A DNA stretch of 64,000 nucleotides, taken from positions 7,134,655-7,198,654 of the forward strand of contig JABAKD010000005.1 of assembly GCA_012845835.1 (NCBI GenBank). The letters run 5' to 3'. Shown here in pieces: positions 56,378 through 64,000 of this stretch. The notes beneath the pieces are model-generated. The model had not been told where the DNA came from, ran no database searches, and saw only the letters and a program-made list of their open reading frames with translations. Each line of letters opens with the position of its first letter. Positions within the stretch are counted from its first letter, which is position 1. The position numbers were made by a program, and so were the translations under genes. This DNA comes from Undaria pinnatifida (lineage: Eukaryota; Sar; Phaeophyceae; Laminariales; Alariaceae).

Positions 56378-56555
56378 GCTCCCGCTGCTGCTGCTGTTGC
56401 CGCCGCTGCTGCTCCTGCTGCTGCTGCCGCTGCTGCTCCTGTTGCCGCTGCTGCTCCTGCTGTTGCCGCTGCTGCTCCTGCTGTTGACGCTGCTGCTGCT
56501 GCTCCTGCTGCTGCTGCTCCTGCTGTTGCCGCTGCTGCTCCTGCTGACGCGGCGA
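56378..56555. repeat. CTG/CCG trinucleotide array
   Basis: (CTGCTG)n with TTGCCG and CTCCTG variants, about 175 bases. Confidence 0.93.
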
Positions 56556-56589
56556 ATTGAATCCCAGCACCGAATATCCTTGACACATG

Positions 56590-57362
56590 CCGATTACTGT
56601 TGCAGAGAAGATGGGATGGTTACGTCGAAGGGAACGAATGAGCGAACACAGGGACGAACATAGGAGCGAACAAGTGACATGATAGCATGAACAAGTGAAA
56701 GGACGAACGATCAAACGAATGGATGAACAGAGGAAAATTATTGAACGAGCGAAATAGCGAACGGTGGTAGGAATTTAATGAATGAACGAAATCATGTAGT
56801 GAGAGAACCGAGCGAACTTATGAAACAAAAAACAAAAAACATTGGAAATCCAGTGACTGATCACGCCCAATCAACATAGCAAGCAAGGCGGCAAGCACGT
56901 AGGCAAGCAAGCATCCGATCACCGAACCAATCAACCAACCGATCCATGAAAAAAAAAAACAATCACCGCATCAACCAAGCAATTACACCAACCAACCAAC
57001 CAACCAATCACCCATAAACCCACCGAATCAACCACCACTCAACCAACCAGCCAATCAGTCAACTACTGTGTAACCAACCAACCAATCACCTCATCAAACA
57101 ATAAGTCACATAATCACCCCCAACCAATCAACTGACCGATCACCCAGCCAGCCAACCAACCAGCCCATTTACCCACCAATCGATTATAACCTCCCCACAC
57201 ACCTTGCCCTTCCGGAGGTCTTGTATCATGAAGAGCAACATATTCCACCGCCGCCTGGCGAGTCAAGAAAACACAAACCAACAAAAAAATGCAGAACAGC
57301 AGTGCTGTTGAAAGGATCACGCAGTAGCAGTGCAGGCGCGGGGCGTGTTTTCGGCTGTAGCC
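56590..57362. repeat. GAAC- and AACC-rich simple-sequence region
   Basis: GGGACGAAC and GAGCGAACA repeats at 56640-56830, then CCAACCAACC and CCAATCA repeats at 56930-57180. No gene supported. The frame at 57114-57320 (-) is in simple sequence. Confidence 0.75.
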
Positions 57363-57473
57363 CTATTACGGAGGACGATAGTAAATAGGACCAAATATTG
57401 TTAGTAAAAATATATGAATATATAGGTTTTTGTGTCCACCGTAGGTCCTATTTACTAGGGTCCCCCGTAATAG
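57363..57473. mobile_element. MITE1 copy 1, TA target duplication
   Basis: The 30-base terminal inverted repeats CTATTACGGAGGACGATAGT... (57363-57392) and its complement (57444-57473) match at 27 of 30 positions. Read as C-TA-[TTACGG...CCGTAA]-TA-G, the element is 105 bases (57366-57470) with a TA duplication in a CTAG target. TA duplication is the hallmark of the Tc1/mariner superfamily. It has no coding capacity. Confidence 0.88.
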
Positions 57474-57640
57474 TGTTTAGCTATACCGCGCGCTAGTCGT
57501 AAATTGACAAGAGCACGTCACAAGCATGTGTTTTTTGGGGCGGAAGTCAAAAACTAGGGCTGCGGGCTGGCTGACCACAAGTTGCGGACGAGTCACAGGA
57601 ATGGCTGGTGCTACGGTAGGTGTACGATGGCTACCCCGAT
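57474..57640. other. unassigned spacer between MITEs
   Basis: Nothing recognised. Confidence 0.4.
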
Positions 57641-57791
57641 TTAAGAGCGCCCAGGATAAGAGCGTTCGGGACTTAAGAGCGGTAAAATTGGCAAGTCCCG
57701 CCTATACCAAAACGCTCTAGATTTCCCCTTGCAGACAAACGCACTGTGTAGTTAAGAGCGCTTGTTTCGGCTTGTCACGGGGCGCTCTTAA
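57641..57791. mobile_element. MITE2 copy 1
   Basis: Begins TTAAGAGCGCCC (57641) and ends GGGCGCTCTTAA (57791). Extra TAAGAGCG copies lie inside (about 57656, 57673 and 57754). The ends are a perfect short inverted repeat. If the terminal TTAA is the duplicated target, the element would resemble TTAA-specific transposons. If only TA is, it would resemble mariner types. Confidence 0.75.
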
Positions 57792-57904
57792 CGCCTTTGC
57801 AACTGGAAACCCGTTTTTGGGGACAACATTACTTGGATTTAGTATAGGGAGGGGTTCGGGGGCTCTAAAGGGGTCAAATCGGGGTACCCAATGTAGCATT
57901 CTTC

Positions 57905-58110
57905 GTCAAAGCGTTTCTGACCACCGGGGCTCCTGAGGCGAGGAACAGGCCAATGTCTTAGCCTTTGGAACACCCATTAATAGGCCATGGGATTGTTAAA
58001 AGACGGGGACGGATCGTTTCCAGTTTTTCTCGCGAGCAGGTTTTGGCGGAGGGCGGAGGCATACTCGTAGAGGCCCTCACGCAACTCAGGAGCCTCAGAA
58101 ATCGCAGGTG
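57905..58110 (+). repeat. dispersed repeat R9, copy 3
   Basis: CGTTTCTGACCACCGGGGCT, CTTTGGAACACCCATTAATA, GGCCATGGGATTGTTAAAAG, GAGCAGGTTTTGGCGGAGGG and CAGGAGCCTCAGAAATCG. Confidence 0.7.
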
Positions 58111-58174
58111 CGCCCCTGACGGGTGCTTTGACACAAGTATTCGCATCACTTTTGGGCTAAAATATACCTCTGGT

Positions 58175-58430
58175 ACATATTTTCTGAATGACGGAAGGCT
58201 GGCCCCTTGACGCGAAATCGTGGGAATGCCACTACTGTTATAATAGTCACTATTAATAGTCACTATTAACACTACTATTAGTGTTTTCAGCTTTTTTCGT
58301 TGTACACATAGGCCATGGGGTTGAACGCTCATCGGGAAACACTTTTGCTTTTCTCCCACAATCAGTTTTCGTGGGTTAGGGTAACACGGGTACACAGCTT
58401 TTCAAGTGAGATACGAGTGTACGAGTCGTT
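58175..58430 (+). repeat. dispersed repeat R9, copy 4, with inserted footprint cluster
   Basis: TTTCTGAATGACGGAAGGCT, TTTCGTTGTACACATAGGCC, ATGGGGTTGAACGCTCATCG and CACTTTTGCTTTTCTCCC. Between the first and second blocks it has about 40 extra bases (58231-58280) made of TATAATAGTCACTATTAATAG-type units. These are missing from copy 2. Confidence 0.75.
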
Positions 58431-59104
58431 CTACGGTATCATAGTCCTCCCAACTTTTCTTCAACGAATTCGCCGGTTTAAAAACCAGCTCCCGGTCGTA
58501 TCTCCTGAAATACGATGCCCCTCGACACCCCGGCGTCATCGATCGATAGACCTTTGCACACAAGAAAATATGTGGATACTTTTCTTTCAATAGTATCCTT
58601 CCTTGTGTCGAGCAGCCATGAAGCGTTCGTTAAACAAAATAGCTGGTTTTGGGGGGGGCTACCGTAGAATTAGTCGTACCTCAGAAATAAATAGTGCACC
58701 TCTACCACGGCGTGCGACCCCCGCAACCCTACCACACGCCGCCTTCCAATACTAATAGTAATTCTAGTATAGTAATAGTGATACTACTACAATGGTTGCG
58801 TGCGGTAACGAAAGGACTCGCGCGTTTTCTTCTTGTATCTGACTGATGCGCGCTAGGCTCCCAACGTGTGTTAAACCGAGGAACGGTCTAGTCAGTTGCT
58901 TGCCTTTTACTCCGATACTCAAGTAACAGCAGCAGTAACACTTATCACTACAAGGTACGTATGTATACCGTGCTCGACAGGGGTGATACCCTATTTTTGA
59001 GTAGCACCCTAAAACCTCACCCCCCCCCCAAAAAAAAACGAGGAACGATGAAAGCGCACCCTGACCACCAATCAAGTGGCCTAGGAATAAGAATGCGTAC
59101 GTTA
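58431..59104. other. 0.67-kb region without recognisable genes
   Basis: AATACTAATAGTAATTCTAG-type short repeats at 58748-58790. No gene. Confidence 0.4.
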
Positions 59105-59384
59105 CAAGCTCTGTGGTCACAAACTACGAGACAGAGAACCACATTGCCGCTACAGCAAAGGTGTGGCCACCTAGTACTAACCGCAACGGACACGAGGGCA
59201 AAACACATGCACACCAGCAAGCACACCAGATCAAAATGAAGCAAAAAAAAAAAATAAGGACAAGAAATAACAAAAAAAAATACAGAAAACAAAGAAACAG
59301 TTGGAAACAGAGGGAAACAGGACGGCAGCACAAGAAAAAAATGAAGACATTGCGAAAAAATACAGCCAGCAACATTTAATATCA
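59105..59384 (+). mobile_element. R3 retroposon, copy 3
   Basis: CTCTGTGGTCACAAACTACG and AGACAGAGAACCACATTGCC (59109-59148), then ACCGCAACGGACACGAGGGC and ACACCAGATCAAAATGAAGC. A long A-rich tail runs to about 59375. Confidence 0.72.
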
Positions 59385-59760
59385 AATAGCAACAAAGCAG
59401 GTGACACTGGCCAACCAACGTCGGGGGCAGCAACCATACTGGATTCCGAATTGCCTAACTGTAGGAGCAGTAGGAGCATTGCCGCATGGACTCATCACCT
59501 GCGCACTGTTTCTGCCGACAGCGGTGTCCACACCATCATTATCGCCCCCGTACCCAACACAAAAACGAACCTAAAAAAAAACGCATGCAAAAACACAGCA
59601 ACAAAGCAGATGGCACCACCCAGCCGGCGCCGGGCAGCACCCAAACCGGGCTCCGAATGCAACTACTAGAGAGTTAGGAGCATTGCTGCCTCGTCTGTCC
59701 TCTACCTGCTGTATCTTCCCCGGGGATGTCCCCACCGAAATCATTGCCTTGATGACCCTC
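59385..59760. repeat. two-copy tandem duplication, about 200-bp period
   Basis: AGCAACAAAGCAGGTGACAC, CGGGGGCAGCAACC, TCCGAATTGCCTAACT, TAGGAGCATTGCCGC and GCGGTGTCCACACC in unit 1 match AGCAACAAAGCAGATGGCAC, CGGGCAGCACCC, TCCGAATGCAACTACT, TAGGAGCATTGCTGC and GGGATGTCCCCACC in unit 2. Confidence 0.78.
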
Positions 59761-60009
59761 AAGGGTACCCAAAAGGACGACAGAAAGTGCAAAGCAAAAA
59801 CTGGGGGGGAAAAGGGTGGAAGAAAAGGACCAACGCCATGAAAGCGAGAATCCGGTTGAGGAAGAACCCTGGAGCACATCGGCGGTGGTAGTACTGCAGT
59901 ATCGGCCGGCACTGCCCCCCGAGGGGAACGGAGCAGACAAGCCAAAGAACAAAAAAAAAAACACATGGTGGTCGCAAGAGTTTGAGGCCACGTAGACGGA
60001 TTCTACCTA
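59761..60009. other. unassigned spacer
   Basis: No gene. It lies directly downstream of the LINE-B 3' end. Confidence 0.4.
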
Positions 60010-61838
60010 CTAGTAGGCCTGGTGCCTTGCTACCCTGCGTGCCGTCTCCTTGCTTTCTTCCACCGCGGTTTCCCTACTCCCCGTCCCCCCCTTCGGCGTT
60101 GGGCGCCATGCATCCGCGCTGGGCGGCGCTCTGAGCTCTCTTTTTCCTCCTCTACGTGCCACCTGGACATGAACCGTTCGGCTGCTTCGAGGACCCCCCC
60201 CGTACCACATGCCCGCTTCGTTTGCTGAATGAACTCACAGCACTGTTTCAACTCCAAACTTCGGTGGGGAATCTTCCGTGGAGCCTTCCGTGGATCGAAC
60301 CGCGAGGCCGTCTCGCAGGGTTCTGGGCCAGTTGTTCGGTGGCCGACCAGGTCCCGCGTTTTTTCCACCGGCTATTTGCGCCAAACATAATCCGACTGGG
60401 TATTCGCCCCTTATTTTGCCGTACCATTGCCCCAGCGAAGAAGAGCCGCCGTTTCCGAATGGTCGTTGCGATACTCTCGCATTTCGTCTTCTGGAGGGCC
60501 TTGGCGTACGAGAGGTTGACGTGGTCGGCACGACTCTGGAAACCAAGGACTCGCCGGAGAACTTCGAGATGCGCCTTTCGGAACGTGTCATAGTGAGTCG
60601 CGTTGAGGCTCCACGTCACACACCCGCACAGCAGGGTCTCAATCACCTCGGCCTTCAGCATGCGGACCTTCCTGCTGAGCGTGGCGATCGTCAAATCGTA
60701 TATAAATTCGGACTGAACCGCTTGTAGCACGCCCTTGTGAGTCTGACCCGTCGCTCGATCTCAACCATGAGGTCAGCGTCTTCGTGGCTAACCCCGCCGA
60801 GGTATATAAACTGCATTGAATGTTTATACCTCTGTCCTGCTGCTCCGATATCGAACGGTGGAGCCCGGGATGCAAGGTCCCGTGTTTGCAGCAGCATGGT
60901 CTCCGTCTTTCCGAAACCGTGAGGCCTGCAGCTTCGAAGACGGCCACAATGACTGTCATCATTTTAGCAAGCCCCTCTGCCGATTTCGAGACAATGCCTG
61001 CGTCGTCGGCGTATAGCATGCCCCACACGGCCCTCTGCAGGCGTGCCAACGGTTCCTCGCCTCTGCCAGCCCTATCGTCATCGGGGTGGACTGGGTTCTG
61101 TACGATGCCTTCGTCCTCGCTGAAGCGAACGAGGACAACGTGTAACGCAACGGCGAAGAACGAGTTGAACAGCAATGGCGATAGCACGCAACCTTGCCGA
61201 AGCCCCCGCGAGACGTCAAACCATCCCGAGTGTTCATCATCGTCCGTACGCACGCGAGCCCGCATGCCGTCGTGGAAATGGCGGATAACTGCAAGCAACT
61301 TGGCTGGTACACTGAATCGTGCGAGCACTTCCCACAGTAGCTCTCGGTCGACAGACTCATACGCTTTCTGCAGGCCGACGAAGCACACGTACAAGGGGAC
61401 TTTACTCTCTCGTCCAAGTTCTTGCAGTCGGCGCACGATGCACAGCATACCCACTGTTGATCGCGCCGGACGGAAGCCGTGCTGTTCCTCGGGGAGGACT
61501 CCCCCTTGTTCGCAGTAGTGTTCAAGGCGGGGCGCGACTACTTTCAACAGTACCTTGACTGTGTGGGCAACAATTGAAATTATTGCACTGAAAACGACCC
61601 TTCTTTTTGTGAAGGACCTTGATGGTCGCATCTTTCCATTGCTGGGGGGGCATGACCAGTTTTCCAACCATGGACAAGGGTGCCGTGAAAGCAACGGGTG
61701 AATTCGGGGTGGTCGAGTTTTAGCAATTCGGCCGGCAGGGAGACTGGTCCTGCCACCTGCCAGTTCGGCATACACGGAATTACTCCCGTCATGTCGTCGA
61801 TAGCGGGTTCATCTCCAAGATACAGTGCGAGCGATTGT
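60010..61838 (-). mobile_element. non-LTR retrotransposon (LINE-B), broken reverse transcriptase
   Basis: On the - strand, in order: [18 protein letters not shown] (frame to about 61620), [54 protein letters not shown] and the active-site YADD at 61013-61002. Then come [37 protein letters not shown] and TTIRKRRLFFAGAM, ending AERFMSRWHVEEE and RRVARHQAY. Keeping this order requires at least five frame changes, near 61610, 60935, 60695, 60365 and 60240. Motif A reads [11 protein letters not shown], so the catalytic Asp is Gly. No endonuclease domain is present. It is dead and 5'-truncated. The upstream end abuts MITE2 copy 2. Confidence 0.9.
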
Positions 61839-61883
61839 TTTGGGGAATAGATGATGATGGTGGGATCGATTGGGTAACTTGGT

Positions 61884-62045
61884 TTAAGAGCGCCGAAGAC
61901 AAGCATATTCGGGGTTTAAGAACGGTCAACATCGGCATGCCCCGAGTATACTAGAAGTGATATATAGCCTACGAGTATTACAGAGAATAACAAGGTCTGG
62001 TAGTTAAGAGCGCCTGCTTCCGCTCGTCACACGAGTGTTCTCGAG
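61884..62045. mobile_element. MITE2 copy 2, right end degraded
   Basis: TTAAGAGCGCCGAAGACAAG at 61884, a second TTTAAGAACGGTCAAC at about 61915 and TAGTTAAGAGCGCCTGCTTC at 62011. The right terminus reads GAGTGTTCTCGAG where copy 1 has GGCGCTCTTAA. The order and spacing of the internal motifs match copy 1. Confidence 0.7.
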
Positions 62046-62167
62046 TCGGAATACCCACTTTTGTAAAGCAAAAGGTACTGCAGAAAAGAAATGCTGTTGG
62101 AGCGATGTCGGGTAGTGCCTTAGTCGAGGAGCCTCAATAGCCAGAAAGGGCTTGGCTATCCCCATCG
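62046..62167. other. unassigned spacer
   Basis: Nothing recognised. Confidence 0.4.
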
Positions 62168-62549
62168 TACTGCTAATAGAGAAGAACCCACATAGTGGGA
62201 GAACGTGGCCTGTACAAGGAGGAACGGGATGTTTTGGAGAAGGAGATAAGGGAAACAGACGAATGTAACATGGAGAAGTTTTGGTACTATAGATAGTAGC
62301 CGAGCAAGCGATCGCTATTGGACGAGAAAGATTGCGGCCGAAGACGGCCAGGCAGGAAGGAGACAAAGCAAGCAAACCATTTTAACGTAAATACACGGAA
62401 GGGTCGTAATGAGTGCCAAAATGTTGGAGGTGTTTCTACTACAGCAGGGAGGAACAGTGATCCGTCTCGAAAGTGACGCGTGGTCACTGGTTCAATGACT
62501 AAGGCACGCGAAAAACAAGTGCCCCCCCCCCCCCCCCCCGCCCCCCCCC
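62168..62549 (+). mobile_element. LINE-A 3' end fragment with C-run
   Basis: The + strand matches the 3' terminal region of the LINE at 50828: a block with AGAACCCACATAGTGGGAGA (62183), CTGTACAAGGAGGAACGGGA, ATGTTGGAGGTGTTTCTACT, CCGTCTCGAAAGTGACGCGT and GTTCAATGACTAAGGCACGC. It is followed at the same point by TG and an uninterrupted C-run (62521-62538). Everything upstream of the last roughly 120 codons is missing. Confidence 0.8.
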
Positions 62550-62552
62550 TTC

Positions 62553-62705
62553 ATGCGGCTTGCCGAACACCTCACGGCGATTCGCGCTTGGAGCAAGCAA
62601 GGCCTGCCTGGTTGGTGAAAACCCGACGTGCTCCGTCCCGGCATGGTTGTGATGCGAGGGTCTATGGTCATACGACTACGGCCATGCACAAACTGAGTAC
62701 ACCCC
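62553..62705 (+). repeat. dispersed repeat REP-A, copy 3
   Basis: TTCGCGCTTGGAGCAAGC, CTGCCTGGTTGGTGAAAACC, CGACGTGCTCCGTCCCGGCA, GCGAGGGTCTATGGTCATAC and CCATGCACAAACTGAGTACA. It directly follows the LINE-A C-run and ends at another C-run. Confidence 0.75.
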
Positions 62706-63004
62706 CCCCCTCACCCTATAGTAGCACGCGTTTCTCAAGTCCAACTCTCAAGTCCAGTACGCAACCCCACAATACGCCTTTGGGACTCCGAGAGAGCGAC
62801 CAGAAAAATGATATAACAGGCGTTATGAACCGTCTATTAATAGGAGCATTGTGAGCTCGCAGCAAAACGAGCAGGATGGATAATGCTAACACACTGCGCC
62901 TGTGTCGTACGACTCCTTGCATGGCATGTATGGTGTATATAGCTCGGACACCAATATTGCCCACCCCGAACCAACGAGTGGCGGATGCTGTAATCGTCGT
63001 TGTA
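62706..63004. other. unassigned spacer with footprint palindrome
   Basis: CTATTAATAG at 62834-62843. No gene recognised. Confidence 0.45.
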
Positions 63005-63150
63005 GTTGTGGCCCCGCTGTAGTCTACAGTGTGGTACCCTTTAGTGCCGTGAAATTCGATTGTCACGACCTCGTCCTACAGAGGACTACTGTACCGCACT
63101 ATCCCGGGGATAGATGGGGGTCCCACTTTAGTGCGGTTATTGCTATCTCG
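63005..63150 (+). repeat. R7 repeat, forward copy
   Basis: GTGTGGTACCCTTTAGTGCC, AATTCGATTGTCACGACCTC, GTCCTACAGAGGACTACTGT and GGGGTCCCACTTTAGTGCGG. Confidence 0.75.
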
Positions 63151-63209
63151 CAAGGCACCGCACTCTTGAGGGACCAGACCACGACTGTTCTTCGCACGTA
63201 TAATCTCAT

Positions 63210-63425
63210 GACTTCATCAAGGGTGTGTTTACAAGGGGATATACTCCGGGGTACCCGGGTACCACACCTCATTGTCTGGTTCATACTCCGGTATACTCTG
63301 GGGCACTCGGGTACCAAGCCTGGTTGTTTGGGTCATACTCGGGTACGTACCCGGGTACCCGAAATAGTACATAATACTCCGGCATGTACGCGGGTTACCC
63401 TCAAGGGGATACATGTATATGTATA
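63210..63425. repeat. tandem block, about 60-bp units with CGGGTACC
   Basis: ATACTCCGGGGTACCCGGGT followed by ACCACACCTCATTGTCTGGT repeats as ATACTCTGGGGCACTCGGGT and ACCAAGCCTGGTTGTTTGGG. A third partial unit follows. Short direct repeats CAAGGGGATA flank the block at 63231 and 63403. Confidence 0.8.
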
Positions 63426-64000
63426 AGATGCGCTTTTTTTTCTGGCATGCCGTTCTGGGGCGGCCGAGTTTTTTTCTCTTGCGCTTTCGGCTGCGGGGCA
63501 GGCAAGAGGACCATCGGCACGTTAGGACGCACGTCTAGATCCCTGTCGAGCTCTGTGGCGGTGCTCCGAGTATTCAACGTCGCTGAGCTGGCTCGTTTTT
63601 TCAGGGGTTGCGTTCCGCCTCGCTGAGCCGAGAGGGTGTGTGGAAAACCCTGCGATTTTTTTTAAATTTTTAAATGGCCCGACTACGCAGCAGCAGCACT
63701 CATTGGTGACAACCACGGACGGTGCTTCTGTGTGTATGTATGAGTGCTTCCGTACGTGGAGTGTGTGCTGTTAGTGGCAGACAGGACGATCAAAAAGAGC
63801 GATGTTTTTTTTGCAAAAGAAAAAGCCCGCTCAGCCTCGCAGCCACAAAATCAGTATACAGCAGTACAGCAGCAGCGATACAACTGCAGCCGTGCTCCAA
63901 GCTCCCGCTTTTTGGGCCAACAGTCACGGTGTATGTATGCGTGTGGCTGGTGCACAGCAGCAGGAGATCGAACCACGACCAACACACTTCAACAGTAACA
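63426..64000. other. unassigned region to window end
   Basis: No recognisable gene or repeat copy. Confidence 0.4.

Larger units (their letters stand above)
55168..56586 (-). other. 472-codon open frame, low complexity, doubtful gene
   Basis: Open on the - strand from ATG 56586 to 55168. The first 70 residues are poly-Ala/Gly from a CAG/CTG array (56380-56555). Then comes mixed sequence with Val, Pro and Gly runs from CCA/ACC and C-run microsatellites, and a Ser/Gly/Arg-rich C-terminus. No domain, signal or known family is seen. The region is GC-rich, which lengthens chance frames. R9, SINE and LINE sequences are absent here, so a real low-complexity protein cannot be excluded. Confidence 0.2.

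Overview
This is eukaryotic nuclear DNA from a repeat-rich genome. I see no bacterial-style operons. What can be recognised is split by long introns or made of transposable elements, satellites and microsatellites. The organism cannot be named from the window. The reverse transcriptases look like LINE types I associate from memory with algal and other stramenopile genomes. That is an unverified impression, so an alga or similar protist is only the best guess.

One protein-coding gene is well supported: a three-exon gene on the + strand at 46072-49460. It encodes a small sterol-carrier-protein-2 (SCP2) domain protein with a C-terminal Ala-Arg-Leu, which fits a peroxisomal targeting signal. Its exons are about 105, 108 and 240 bases, separated by introns of about 2.35 and 0.58 kb. 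Both introns hold dispersed repeats.

Mobile elements dominate the rest. Two related tRNA-derived SINE families share a tRNA-Glu-like head and a central block but have different 3' tails. SINE1 has seven copies (271, 931, 2584, 12851, 14447, 15716 reverse, 50551) and SINE2 has four (2466 reverse, 3064 reverse, 6060, 9987). Two broken non-LTR retrotransposons lie at 50828-52921 and 60010-61838, both on the - strand, and a third LINE 3' end lies at 62168-62549. Nesting is visible twice: SINE1 inside SINE2 at 2466-3060, and a LINE inside a SINE1 at 50551-52992. Two short inverted-repeat (MITE-like) families occur. The first has TA target duplications and TTACGG termini, and it explains a set of CTATTAATAG palindromes across the window as probable excision footprints.

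Layout: 1-3.4 kb is a SINE cluster. 3.4-10 kb is mostly unrecognised with scattered repeats. 10.3-11.1 kb is a 42-bp minisatellite whose reading frame stays open. 12.8-15.9 kb holds SINEs and a second retroposon family (R3). 16.7-17.6 kb is a composite satellite. 18.4-20.3 kb is a large inverted repeat. 20.4-23.6 kb has R9 repeats and short tandems. 23.6-25.5 kb is a higher-order satellite alternating 330- and 220-bp units. 26-36 kb is microsatellites, homopolymer runs and scattered repeats. 37.2-39.3 kb is a 240-bp satellite in nine copies. 39.3-46 kb is unrecognised sequence and small tandem duplications. 46.1-49.5 kb is the SCP2 gene. 50.5-53 kb is the nested LINE/SINE. 54-57.3 kb is GC-rich and low-complexity. 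57.3-64 kb holds MITEs, R9 and R3 copies, LINEs and a last tandem block. R-numbers are my own labels for dispersed repeats.
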